From IMG/VR virus record IMGVR_UViG_3300047469_000056, positions 1 through 22,911 of that record: 22,911 bases of DNA, one strand, 5' to 3'. The position numbers and the translations under genes are program-made. The first letter of the stretch is position 1. Each line of letters starts with the position of its first letter. This document shows, in pieces, positions 14,153 to 22,766 of the stretch. The DNA is from a virus. A model generated the notes under the pieces. That model had not been told where the DNA came from and ran no database searches. It worked only from the letters and a program-made list of their open reading frames with translations.

Positions 14153-15375
14153 TACTTGCCCCCATGTAGGGCCAATGCCTGCTCAACAGTCATGCCTTGC
14201 GGTGCAGAAGCCGCCTGCGGAGCCCCACCCGTGGCCTTCTGCACGGCCATGCCCTTCTTCTTAGCCCGCTCAAGACCCTGCCTGAGAACGCCAACGGCGA
14301 CATCTACGTGCTTGATAACATCAGCCTTCGACATATTCGGGTCAATTGCAGAGATGGCATCGGTGGCCTTCTGGCCCTCTACATCCGTGATTGCGCCACC
14401 ACCACGAAGCTGATTGAACGCCTGAAGGAACAGGCTTCCTTTGAAGCTGTCGAGATCACGTCCGAACGTGTAAGCATCCGTGCCGGGGATATTTCGCGTG
14501 ATTCCGCCGATGATGCCTGTGCCCTCTCCAATTCCCTTCGACATTTTCAGCGCGTTGGCTGCATTGATAGCGTTGGTAACGTTGTCGATGCCGGCCTCAG
14601 ATGCTTGCGTGGCGTCAGCATTCTTCAATTGCTGGCTGGTGTCTCGGAAGGTGTTATTGCCGATGACGCCAGCACCGCCAGCCTGCACAGGAGTAACTTC
14701 GCCAGTGATCTTGTTGACGTTGTAATACTGGCCGTCCTTCCCCTGGATGAGCTGGAACGCGCCGGGACCGAAGTGCCCGCCGCCCGCGCCACCAGATCCG
14801 CCAATACCCATCTGCTTCGGGTTCCAGCGAGGGGCGGTAGCGATCGTTTTCCACGAGCCATCCGGCTGCTGCTCCTGCGTCAGGATGTTGTCACCGCTGT
14901 TGATCTCGCGTGTCGTTCCCTGGAGGTCGCGCTGTGCCTTGTCCGTCTGCAAGCCAACTAGCTTGTTGCGTAGTTCGTTCTGGTGCAATTCCATGGCCTG
15001 TTGCGGATACTTCTCCGCGACTTTGGCGATGTAACCCTCCATGTCGTTCTTGCCGTTACTAAAGAACGGAAGCGCCATATCTTGGATGTCACGACGGATG
15101 CGGATCTGCTCCTGCTCGTCGTCCATCTTCGACTGCTGAAACTGCATTTGCTGCTGCTTGAACTTGTCTTGCTGTAGCTGCTGCCCACCCTACTGAGCGG
15201 CCTGAAGACCACCCAACAGACCGCCGGAGATAGCCTGCATGGGCGACACGCCCGGCTGACCGTTGGCCTGAAGAATGCCCAGCCCGGCCTGCAACAGGCC
15301 ACCACGGGCAAGCTGCGCCCTCTCGTCATCCGAGGCGCCGGGGGTGGGGCCGATAAGACCGTCATACCAAGCCAT
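14152..15375 (-). CDS. Gln-rich internal virion / ejection-type protein; one in-frame TAG
   Basis: ATG at 15375 overlaps the preceding TGA as TGATG. The start MAWYDGLIGPTPGASDDERA runs into a helical segment GGLLGGLQAAQ-TAG-GGQQLQQDKFKQQQ; the TAG is at 15190-15192 (codon 62) in a Gln-rich coiled-coil-like stretch. With it read as sense the product is 407 residues, ending TAA. The middle includes DGQYYNVNKITGEVTPVQ and a C-terminal helical region with SFKGSLFLQAFNQLRGGGAI, familiar from phage structural proteins of the ejection group. Function inferred from position between other ejection-type genes. Confidence 0.88.
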
Positions 15376-15788
15376 CAGCGCATACTCCCAAGCAGTCCGA
15401 GACGAGAGCCGTTACCGATGTATCCGGCCTGACCTTGCTGGACCTGACCAAGAGCGCCGCCCGCACGACCGCCACCGAACTATGGCTGACGGTACGCCGC
15501 CATATCCGTCTGTTGCGGGTTAGTCTGCTGGGAATTCAGTGCAGCAAGTGCCTGCTGGAAGGAAGGGCCCTGCGCCTACTGGCCGGGGTACTGGCTTTTC
15601 TGTAGCGCCCACTGGCCGATCTTAGAAAAGTCCAGGCCTTGTGTAGCCGCAGACTATGCCTGTCCGCCACCAAGCACCTGGCTGTAGTCCGTCGCCGGCT
15701 GGAATTGCTGGTATTGCTGCATCGGTATCTACGCTTGTGCATTTGCGTTCGGTGCGGCCATGCCTGAGAGAAAATCGAAAGTGCCCAT
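15375..15788 (-). CDS. Small Gln-rich virion protein; four in-frame TAG codons
   Basis: The frame from ATG 15788 to TGA 15375-15377 gives 137 residues if TAG is sense. TAGs are codons 20, 45, 71 and 103 (15729, 15654, 15576, 15480). Contexts: NANAQA-TAG-IPMQQYQQF, GGGQA-TAG-SAATQ, QYPGQ-TAG-AQGPSF, AAYRQP-TAG-FGGGRAGG. The protein already has 25 Gln codons, so four TAGs would bring Gln to about one residue in five. Under the standard code no product longer than 57 residues remains in this frame, so the gene is missed entirely by ordinary gene finding. Likely a small internal or tail-assembly protein. Confidence 0.88.
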
Positions 15789-15797
15789 GTGTCCGCC

Positions 15798-16886
15798 TTA
15801 GAGGTAATAACCCATAGCAGCAAGTCCGCCACCGATAAGTGCGCCTGCGCCTGCACCGATGGGACCGCCGGCCGCACCAATCGTTGCACCAGTGGCAGCG
15901 CCAGCTAGCGCACCGCCACCTACCGCAGCAGCAGCCCCACCAGCCGTGCGTGGCTTGTACGCGGGGTTGGTGCCAGAGGTGGACGAGCCCTGGAAATTGC
16001 CCGCTACAGAATTGAGGGCGTTCCCGTAGTTATTGAGCCGCTGCTGATCGTAGCCGTAGTTCTTCTGATACCAGTCGTTGTAGTTCTGATCGATGTTGCC
16101 CTGGGCGAAGTCCTGCTGCACCTGACCCATGCCGGCAAGCTGGCTGTTCCATTGCGACTGTAGGGCCTGCTGACCGTTGAGTGCGCTCGATGCGCCAAGG
16201 AAGTTCTGGACGCTCTGCCCTGCCGACTGGAGGTTGTTCTGGAAATACTGCTGGTCCAGTGCCGAGTTGCGCGCAAGGTCGGTCTACTGGGCCTGTACGG
16301 ATCGGTTGAGCGCGTTCTCGGCAAGGCCCTGCTGGGTCGTGTAGTCGTTGAATCGGAGGCTATTCGTGGACTGCGCGAGGTTCTTCGCCAGCGTGTCCTA
16401 GGATGCCTGCCCGGCCTGCTGCATGGCCGAACCGCCGAATGCCCCACCCTGTGCGAACTGGGCCGCTAGAGCTGGCACGGCGTTCTGGTTGTACTGGTCG
16501 GTAATGTTCTGGTTCGAATCATTGACCATCTGGTTGAGGTACTGATTCTGTCCCGCGTAGGGGTTGGTGCCGACGTTGGTCGTTGCGCCCTGATACGCGT
16601 TGCGGTTCACGGGAACGTTGTACAGGCCGTTAAGGACGTTCGTCAGTGCACCCGACTGAGAGTACGTCCCCGGCAGCTACCCAGCGGCACCTGCTTGTGC
16701 CGTCTGCAATGCCTGGTTCTGTCCGGACGAGAGGCCGGCGTTGAGCTGGCCCTAGTAGGACTGGTACGGCTTTGCATTGGCCGCATTTGTCTGCCCGAGG
16801 AAGTCGGTGTATGCCGTATTGAGCCACGGCGGCAGCTCCGTCTTGGTCGTGGAGGTCGTGTTCTTTGGTGCTGAAGACCCGCCCAT
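15798..16886 (-). CDS. Ejection-type virion protein with glycine-zipper end; four in-frame TAG codons
   Basis: ATG at 16886 overlaps the previous TAA as TAATG; stop TAA. The 362-residue product has TAGs at codons 45, 70, 163 and 201 (16752, 16677, 16398, 16284). Contexts include KPYQSY-TAG-GQLNAGL, GAAG-TAG-LPGTYSQSG, QQAGQAS-TAG-DTLAKNL and NRSVQAQ-TAG-TDLARNS. Early ELPPWLNTAYTDFL and 'PYQ.Y.GQ..AGLS' are known openings of podoviral internal proteins. The middle is Gln/Asn-rich helix; the last 50 residues are Gly/Ala-rich (GGGALAGAATGATIGAAGG), a glycine-zipper membrane-inserting segment. Likely part of the DNA-ejection apparatus. Confidence 0.9.
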
Positions 16887-17329
16887 TAGGTAACCTCGTA
16901 ATATGCTTTCATGAGACGAAACCTCTTACTCTTGACCCACGAGGAATCCTGAGTGGTTGAGAACACGATGCGCTCCAGGCCCATTTCACCCGCGATGCGT
17001 TTGGACAGTTCGATGCCGTAATGGCCGTAGTCCGACTTCTCTGCATGACCTAGCCAGATATTAAGGACCGGGCTTGTTTCGTAGGCCACAGGCATCACTT
17101 CGTAGACACCGAATCCGGCATGCACACCCTACATATCGGTAAAGGTGTACAGGGCCGCTCTGCCGGTCGCCAGGGCCGTGTAAACGTCCTCCGGAATCCA
17201 CGACTCGCCATTGCACTCCCTGATCTTCACAATGCCGGGGAGGACGATGGGCCACGCCTGTCTAACGTCGGCCACGTAGGTGTAGTTCAGGACGCCATCG
17301 GCTGTTACGCCGGAGATGTTAGGAAACAT
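16886..17329 (-). CDS. GNAT-like small phage structural-cluster protein; one in-frame TAG
   Basis: The preferred ATG is 17327-17329, three bases after the previous gene's TAA; an upstream in-frame start at 17365 would overlap that gene. The TAG at 17129-17131 (codon 67) sits in LYTFTDM-TAG-GVHAGFGV. Read as sense it joins two halves into 147 residues: EDVYTALATGRAALY, then VLNIWLGHAEKSDYG and RIAGEMGLERIVFSTTQDSS. This layout resembles short acetyltransferase-fold phage proteins found next to tail genes. No substrate can be named. Stop TAA overlaps the next start. Confidence 0.85.
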
Positions 17330-17331
17330 CG

Positions 17332-17640
17332 TTAGTTGCCTGTAAGAGTGCGGACGGGGAGCCATGTGCCTGGCGTACCGGCGACGGTGCAGGTCCAGCC
17401 CTGTACGGTGTATTTCGAGCCAGCGGTGCCCAGTTCAGTCGGGGCGGAGTTGCGTACGAAGTCGCCCGCTGCATTCGTTCCCGACACGGGGATCGTGGCC
17501 TGCGCGTTCTGCACGGCAGCCACACGCCCTTCGGTCAGGTTGTTCAACTGGTTCGTCAGGTCGCGGATGATGTTCGTGAGCCGGAGGACGAGCTGTTGCT
17601 AGTCGCTGGGCAGGCGCGGATCGGTGAGTAGACGGGTCAT
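17332..17640 (-). CDS. Small virion protein; one in-frame TAG
   Basis: ATG at 17640 overlaps the upstream TGA. The N-terminus reads MTRLLTDPRLPSD-TAG-QQLVLRLTNIIRD, TAG at 17599-17601 (codon 14), immediately followed by CAA CAG, so amber as Gln would give QQQ. The C-terminal half (AAGDFVRNSAPTELGTAGSK, GWTCTVAGTPGTWLPVRTL) is a familiar phage tail-associated module ('GDFVRNS.P.ELG..GSKY...GW.C...GTPG.W...R.LTGN'). Product 102 residues, stop TAA. Confidence 0.88.
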
Positions 17641-19094
17641 TCGGTTGTCGTCGCCAGGAGGTCGGGCATGTAGCCGTCGATCGTCATCGCACCCGGCCAG
17701 TCCATCCGGCAACTGTGCCAACGGGCATCGCGATGGAAGTCGAAGCGACCGCGGCTCTGCATGATCGTGGCGTCCTGCACGGGATCGGTGCCAAGGTCGT
17801 AGCGGTAGTAGTTCGTGCCCTGTGCCGAGTCCGGGGCGTTCCTGTATCGCGGGGTGACGCGGCGGAGCATGGAGAAGTTCGTCTCGTCGCCGATGTCGCC
17901 CGTGATGAGGTAGGACGGTCCCGGAATACCGGTCAGGCTGTAGAGCTTATGGTCCGTGCTGATGACGCCAGGAACCGTGTTGTCCTGAATCCAGAACGGT
18001 GAGTCGTAGCTGATGTTCGGCAGGGCGTCGTAGGTGGCGTAAAGCGTTCCCAGTCCATCGTAGGTGACGTTGCCGGAGGAATACTGAATCACCGCCTCGA
18101 TGGATCGAGTGAACTTGCCCCACTTGTTCGTGCGCAGGTTGTAGACGATGCATTCGTCACACGTCCCGTCCGTGGATGCGGTGCTGGGGAAGTACCAGTA
18201 CACCAGATCGCGGGTCAGGTCGGCACCGCCCTTGATATTGCCTCGCTGCAGGCCGTTGAGGTTGGTGAAGAACCATTCGCGAACCGGAGCACCGATGCTA
18301 CGCGGCACCGTGCCATCGTAGACGTAGAAGTCAGCCGGGCCGACGAAGAAATGGGACGAGCCCACGACCACGACCGCCTCTTGCCCGGAGCAGCCGATAT
18401 CGCCGGGGATGCGCTGCCATGACCAGATCAGGGGCGGGCCGGCGTACTACCCAAGGAACATGGAACGCTCCTTGTAGGCCACTACGGTGTCGCCTAGCTC
18501 ACGTCCAGCAGTGATCGGGCCGGGAGCCGTGACCAAGCGACCGTTGGCCGCCTGCGTCGTTGCAGAGGGCGTCCACGAGGCCTGGTTGAACAGGGCCGAG
18601 CACCACCACCCGTCAGGCTGGTCGCCGAAGCCTCCGGTCAGGTCCACGACGTTGAAGGCCAGCACGAAGTTAGCCGCCGAGCAGATGATGGCAGCAGCCG
18701 GTGCATCGGCGATATCGGCGAAGTTGGCCGACTGTGGGGCCTATTGGATGCGTTGGGCACGGTTGGCGGCAAGGATGTTGTTGCCGAACATGGTGAAGCG
18801 CCACGGAGCAAGGCCGGTGTAGCCGCCCACCCTGGATCGATCGGTCCACACGCCACCCGAGATGTCCCACAGCTTTGCGTTGGTGCCCGCGACGATACGC
18901 TTGGTGCCGTCCAGCAGCGTCCCAACGTAGGCACCCTTGCACGCACTGTCCAGCGCGGCGAGACCTGCATCTACCAGGCTGTTGCCAGCAGAGAAACCCT
19001 GCGTAGACGGGATGATATTGTCGCAATCGACGATGGCCCCCGGCGTCGAAGGGTCCAGATCGGGCGTGAAGCCGATAAGCGGGATGTTACTCAT
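17637..19094 (-). CDS. Phage tail/virion protein (propeller-like); two in-frame TAG codons
   Basis: ATG at 19094 overlaps the preceding TGA. The 485-residue product opens MSNIPLIGFTPDLDPSTPGA, continues with DCDNIIPSTQGFSAGNSL and GTKRIVAGTNAKLWDISG, the standard opening of a podoviral tail protein family with repeated beta blades. TAGs are codon 118 (18741-18743: NRAQRIQ-TAG-APQSANF) and codon 216 (18447-18449: RSMFLG-TAG-YAGPPLIWSW). The remaining segments (IGAPVREWFFTNLNG, VYNLRTNKWGKFTRSIEAV) match the same family order. Read with the standard code the gene falls into three pieces. Stop TGA. Confidence 0.92.
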
Positions 19095-19693
19095 GCCGTG
19101 ATGAAGTCCACATGCGGACGCGGCGAGGGTCCGTAGCGCAGCATGTCGTCATTAGCACGCATGGCCGTGAGTGCCGTAGTGTAGCCCTGACCGAACAGGG
19201 CCGTACGCTGGTCGTCGCGAAGGTAAATGCACGCCTCCAGAAGCGTCCCATACAGATACAGCTGTGGCTGGGCCAGAATCAGCCAGTTTTGCGTGGCTGC
19301 ATCGGAAAGACTGGGGATGTTGCCGTAGTAGAACAGACGGTAGTCCGCATCCGCAGCGCCCACGATATTGATGACGCCGTTGACCATGGTGTAGCCAATC
19401 GGGAGCACGAAAAGCTGAGAATTCGTGTCCTGAATCGGCGGAACAGGATACAACTCACGCTCGACGCCGTCAGTGGTGACGATGAGCGCCTGGACCTGTC
19501 GAAAATCCGAGGGCGGCGTGATCTGACCAGCTACAGACGTACCCGTTACAAGTCGCTGCTGAGGCGACAGACGCAAATCGTTGTTCATCCTCGCTTCGGC
19601 AAGCTGGATGAAGGTCGGAATGATGCCGCCTAGATCGGCACGCGCAAGAAACTACGCGACGTTGGATTGTAGGGTGGCGTAGTCGTTCAGCAT
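19091..19693 (-). CDS. Head-to-tail adaptor-like protein; one in-frame TAG
   Basis: ATG at 19693 follows the upstream TAA by three bases. The start MLNDYATLQSNVA-TAG-FLARADLGG leads to IIPTFIQLAEARMNNDLR, the typical opening of phage adaptor/tail-tube-type proteins ('YadL...va.wl.R.DL...ip.fi.laEarinrdLR'); the TAG is at 19652-19654 (codon 14). Later parts are FRQVQALIVTTDGVERELYP, VNGVINIVGAADADYRLFYY and the helical LYLYGTLLEACIYLRDD. Product 200 residues. By family and position it should sit between portal and tail. Confidence 0.9.
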
Positions 19694-19696
19694 TGG

Positions 19697-19984
19697 TTAG
19701 ACCTTGCCCTGCCAGATGCGGAAAGAGGCGAATGCGGACGAATTCAGGAGTCGCCGAAGGTGCTCGGGGTTCACCTCAAACTCGTGGGGCGTGATGCCGT
19801 GGATATTGATGTAATCCTCGACCAGTACATTAGGCAGCTTGGCCGCATGTTTCATTTCATGCGAACCGACAGCGCCCACAGACCTTAGGGCGGCACACGC
19901 GTCGAGAATGGGCTCGATATCCTGAACCCGGTTCTGCGTCATATCGTCTCCGTCAAAGGAGACATAAGTCTTAATCAGGCCCAT
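19697..19984 (-). CDS. Conserved small phage protein ('FRIWQGKV' end)
   Basis: The 95-residue protein begins MGLIKTYVSFDGDDMTQNRV and contains DIEPILDACAALRS, HEMKHAAKLPNVLVEDYIN and ends LLNSSAFASFRIWQGKV. The pattern 'EPIld.a..l....e..h.A.iP..v.e.y....Git..ef..n.eH..rlLn...fa.FRiw.G.v' is common among podoviral head genes; its function is not known to me. No TAG. The start overlaps the previous gene's end by ten bases; stop TAA. Confidence 0.8.
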   Translation of the reverse strand: MGLIKTYVSFDGDDMTQNRVQDIEPILDACAALRSVGAVGSHEMKHAAKLPNVLVEDYINIHGITPHEFEVNPEHLRRLLNSSAFASFRIWQGKV

Positions 19985-20283
19985 TCGATAGGCACCACGT
20001 TAACGAATCCGCCCGCTGCGTTCTGGATGACTGCAAACACGTCGTAATTCTGGACATTGACCACAATCGCGTCACCAGGCATCAGCAGGGTGTCGTTGGT
20101 CGTGGCAGTCGCGGTGGTCTTGTTGAACCTGATGTGGGCGGCGACGGTCGCCGTGGCACGCACGTACTTGGCAACCACGCCTGCTGAGTTGACAGGAATA
20201 GCCGTCTGTGCGGATGAGGCTCCCGAGGCTACCGTGACGCCCACAACGTCAATGTTGAGGCTGGTGATTGGGGACTTGAACAT
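19975..20283 (-). CDS. Small beta-rich head protein (possible decoration/head-fibre)
   Basis: The product has 102 residues, MFKSPITSLNIDVVGVTVAS with many beta-prone Val/Thr stretches (KYVRATATVAAHIRFNKTTA, LLMPGDAIVVNVQNYDVFAV). It lies directly downstream of the capsid gene, where decoration, cement or head-completion proteins are often encoded. The role is therefore an inference from position and composition. No TAG; GGGAG precedes the ATG; stop TGA. Confidence 0.7.
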   Translation of the reverse strand: MFKSPITSLNIDVVGVTVASGASSAQTAIPVNSAGVVAKYVRATATVAAHIRFNKTTATATTNDTLLMPGDAIVVNVQNYDVFAVIQNAAGGFVNVVPIEWA

Positions 20284-20301
20284 TAACTACTCCCAAGGGA
20301 A

Positions 20302-20319
20302 GGCCCCCTTTCGGGGGCC
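20302..20319 (-). terminator. Hairpin after the capsid gene
   Basis: On the minus strand GGCCCCC-GAAA-GGGGGCC forms a seven-pair all-GC stem capped by a GNRA-type tetraloop, 18 bases past the capsid TAA. It is followed by UUCCCUU rather than a clean U run, so it may be an attenuating terminator or an mRNA-stabilising end that raises capsid expression over downstream genes. Confidence 0.6.
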
Positions 20320-20336
20320 AACCACATTGCAGGTTC

Positions 20337-21272
20337 TTACGTGAGGTCGCGGATCTGGGCGTGGGCGTCCTTGTTGTCCATCTGGAGGCCGAATTCCCAG
20401 GTAATCAGCATCTTTTCCGCATCGCCCGTCTTCGCCAGCGGCTTTGCCTCGACGTTACGCAGCGTCTTGAAGCTAACGTGGTCGTAGTCGAGCAGGTAGG
20501 CCGCGGCATCAATGAAACGATCCGGAACCACCTTCAGCGAGCCGAAGTCGGTCACGTATACGTCGTAAGCAGCGTGCAGCTTGTTGCTGTCGGCCTGCTC
20601 GAAACGCGTGGCGTTTCCGGTGAAGCCCGACACGATAACCTTGTCGGACGGACGGACGAGGAGCTGAGACGGAGCACCGCCAGCCGTGTAGGCCGTCTGC
20701 ATCGCCGACTTCACAAGTGCCTCGGAAAGCGCACGAGGCGTACCGGCGACCGGAGCCGTATTGGTGGACGGGACAGGAAAAACGCCAGCACCCGCACCCA
20801 CGGAACCCTGGGTGATCCAGCCAGCGAGTCCGCGCGTCTGGCGGGCGACAGTGGTGGAACCTGCGTTGAACGTGGTGTTCTGAACCAGGCCCGTTTCGGC
20901 GTCGCGCTTCAGTTCCTTGAGCTTCTTCGACTTCTGGTAGGCGATTTCCGACTTGCGGCCGGCCTTGTCGACCACTTCTTCGGTATCGGAGATGATGAAG
21001 TTCTTTGTCGAGACTTGGCAGTAATTGCCCCAGCGAGTAGAAGGAGTAACGGCCGTGAAGCTGGCAACGTCATCGCCTTCGAGCTGGGCGTTATTGGCCG
21101 CGGCAGCAAGGGAGTCGGTCTGCCATTCGAAGAAGCGGGCCGAAGCCTTGCCCTTCTTGAGCGCCGAGTAGAACGGGGTGTCAGTCGGCGAGATCATATC
21201 GATAACGTCCGACAGGTCCTCACGCTAGCCGATCGCGGAGTACGTGGTGTAGGTATTGGCAACAATGGTCAC
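20337..21272 (-). CDS. Major capsid protein, SU10/DUF5309-like; one in-frame TAG
   Basis: GTG at 21272 follows GAGGA at good spacing. The product (311 residues) reads MTIVANTYTTYSAIG-TAG-REDLSDVIDM then ISPTDTPFYSALKKGKA: the invariant start of the SU10-like major head protein family, where the peptide before ISPTDTPF normally includes 'G.REDLsD.I'. The TAG is 21225-21227 (codon 16). Starting instead at the downstream ATG (21197) removes this conserved N-terminus. Other family features are ARFFEWQTDSLAAA, NYCQVSTKNFIISDTEEVVD and FGSLKVVPDRFID. It forms the icosahedral shell. Stop TAA, then a hairpin. Confidence 0.95.
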
Positions 21273-21282
21273 TTAACTATCC

Positions 21283-22308
21283 TCATTTTGAGCGGGCCAG
21301 CAGGAATGCGGCGACATCATCGACATTGCCAGTGCGCTTGGCGCGTTTGGCTAGGTCGTCAACCCTCTTCTGTGCTGGCGTATTTGTGGGGGTGTTGGCA
21401 TTGCCGGCCTGGACCGCCTTGGGCGGGGTTTTGGCCTGCACTACCTGCTTCTGCTTAACTGCCTGCGCGCGATCCCACATAGCTGCCTTGTGGGCAATCA
21501 GGACGGCGCGGTGATCGATGAGTTCGCTCAGTTCGTCGGGGCTGTAACCTTGTGAGACGAGGAAGTCAGCCACATCGCGTTGGGCCGCTGCTCGCTTGGT
21601 CTGGTCACGCCACTCAGGCAACTTCTCCAGCAACCGTTCTTCGTTCTCGCGGAGAGATTCGTCGCGGGCTTTCGCCGCTTCGTTCTTCTTCATCTGCTCG
21701 ATGGCGGAATGGTGGTGCTGAATCTCATTGAGGCGTGCCGATTTGGACGCCATTTCCTGCTGTTTTGCGACCCATGCTGCGGGGTCGCTCTGGGCTAGCT
21801 CGGCAAGTTTCGCTTGGTCCCCTACAAGCTCCTGATAGAGCACGCTGCCGAGCACTTGAAGCTGGTTGATACGGGTCTCGTATTCCTGCTTCACGAACTG
21901 GCGTTCTTGCGTGATCTGCGAGGTTAGCTATGCGGCTTCTTGCGTCTTGCGGGTGTAATCCTGCTGCCGCATGTAGCCCTTGAAGGCTTCATCGACAGAA
22001 ACTTCCAGCTCCTCACCCTGGACGGTGATCTTCTTGGTCTTGGTCAGCCATTCGTCTTCCTTGGCCTTGGCTGCCGCGGCTTCCTTTTCCTCGGGAGTCG
22101 TCGTGTCGTCATCCTTGGCTGTGTCGTCATCCGTTACGGCATCATCTGCCTGTTCGTCGTCATCCTTGGGCTCGTCATCCGTCTTGGCCGGCTCATCCTA
22201 AGCGTCGTCCGGGTACTTCGGCTCAAGGCGCTTGAGAATTTCGTCTTCCGTCATCCCTTGCAAAGGTTCGATGGCGGTGTTTTCGACTTCCCCATTGGGA
22301 TTGGTCAT
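21283..22308 (-). CDS. Scaffolding protein; two in-frame TAG codons
   Basis: ATG at 22308 to TGA 21283-21285 gives 341 residues if TAG is sense. TAGs: codon 37 (22198-22200, PKYPDDA-TAG-DEPAKT) and codon 127 (21928-21930, RKTQEAA-TAG-LTSQITQER). The N-terminal third is extremely acidic (Asp/Glu repeats), followed by KKITVQGEELEVSVDEAF, GYMRQQDYTRKTQ and a long Gln/Glu/Lys coiled coil, with a basic Ala-rich end. This is the usual scaffold layout in phages, directly upstream of the capsid gene. It guides procapsid assembly and then leaves. Confidence 0.92.
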
Positions 22309-22320
22309 GGTGAATACTCG

Positions 22321-22479
22321 TTAGGGTGAAATTGTGGTCCCGTCGTTCAACAGAACCTTCCAGTTGCCTCTTTCTACCGGAGCGCCTGAGCGGGCCCCAG
22401 TCCACGTATCCTGGCATTCGAACGGAACCCAGATGCGACACACGGTAAGTGGCCGGATGAGGCACTCAACGCCACTCAG
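22321..22479 (-). CDS. Very small late protein with uncertain start
   Basis: The frame ending at TAA 22321-22323 encodes CLIRPLTVCRIWVPFECQ, DTWTGARSGAPVERG and NWKVLLNDGTTISP, a plausible small phage protein. There is no ATG. A CTG at 22479 would overlap the previous TGA in the four-base CTGA style and give 52 residues; a GTG at 22443 gives 40. Neither has a clear ribosome binding site. No TAG. Confidence 0.5.
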   Translation of the reverse strand: MSGVECLIRPLTVCRIWVPFECQDTWTGARSGAPVERGNWKVLLNDGTTISP

Positions 22480-22766
22480 AACGCTACAGAGGCTCGGCCA
22501 GTTGCTTGGGCCACGCGCATCTTCAGGGTGGCTTCCGCCATCTTCCCCGATTCGATCAGCGACGACAGGTGCGCTTGCACTCGTTCCGACGCTTTCAGCA
22601 TCAGGTACAACTTTTCGCGGCCGTCCGCGTCTCTTGCCGGTGACTGTGCCCATCGTTCCTGTACCTCGTGTGCGAATACGGCGAATGCTTCGGCGATCAG
22701 TGGCTCAGCGAGGAGCTGTGCTGCCTTCTGGCCGCGCTGGATCTCGGCTTCAAGGACGTCGGTCAT
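22476..22766 (-). CDS. Small conserved phage head-gene protein
   Basis: The product has 96 residues, MTDVLEAEIQRGQKAAQLLA followed by EPLIAEAFAVFAHEVQERWA, DADGREKLYLMLKASERVQA and a final helix. The layout 'LEaEi.RG..A..LL..pl..eAf..........W......D..gRE.L......l..v..hL......G' is a recurrent small helical protein between portal and scaffold genes in podoviruses. The function is unknown. ATG overlaps the upstream TGA. No TAG. Confidence 0.78.
   Translation of the reverse strand: MTDVLEAEIQRGQKAAQLLAEPLIAEAFAVFAHEVQERWAQSPARDADGREKLYLMLKASERVQAHLSSLIESGKMAEATLKMRVAQATGRASVAF

Larger units (their letters stand above)
10298..22308 (-). other. Amber-recoded late module (TAG read as amino acid, most likely Gln)
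   Basis: Twelve leftward genes in this interval hold 26 in-frame TAG codons and no in-frame TGA or TAA; all of them end in TAA or TGA. First TAGs fall at codons 15, 37, 15, 62, 20, 45, 67, 14, 118, 14, 16 and 37 (in map order from 10783 to 22308). Two genes inside the interval (19697-19984, 19975-20283) have none. The contexts are Gln-rich or match family positions tolerant of Gln. This matches the described use of genetic code 15 in lytic genes of some phages. Confidence 0.93.

Noticed and set aside
14197-14961. 254-residue rightward ORF
   Set aside because: It is antisense to the Gln-rich ejection-type gene at 14152-15375 and has no recognisable motif.
15617-15640. TTTTCTAAG on the minus strand resembling a CUA anticodon loop
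   Set aside because: It lies inside a coding frame and lacks flanking stem, T-arm and acceptor sequences.
20361-21458. 365-residue rightward ORF
   Set aside because: It is the complement of the capsid and scaffold genes, both clearly identified on the other strand.
10298-22308. Late module as a decaying prophage full of nonsense mutations
   Set aside because: All 26 interruptions are TAG. Random decay would also give TGA and TAA and frameshifts, and none is present.
22482-22653. N-terminal extension of the small gene at 22321 containing KRRGRPRK (AT-hook-like)
   Set aside because: This stretch lies in a second frame of the well-supported 96-residue gene at 22476-22766; the motif is most likely a frame artefact.
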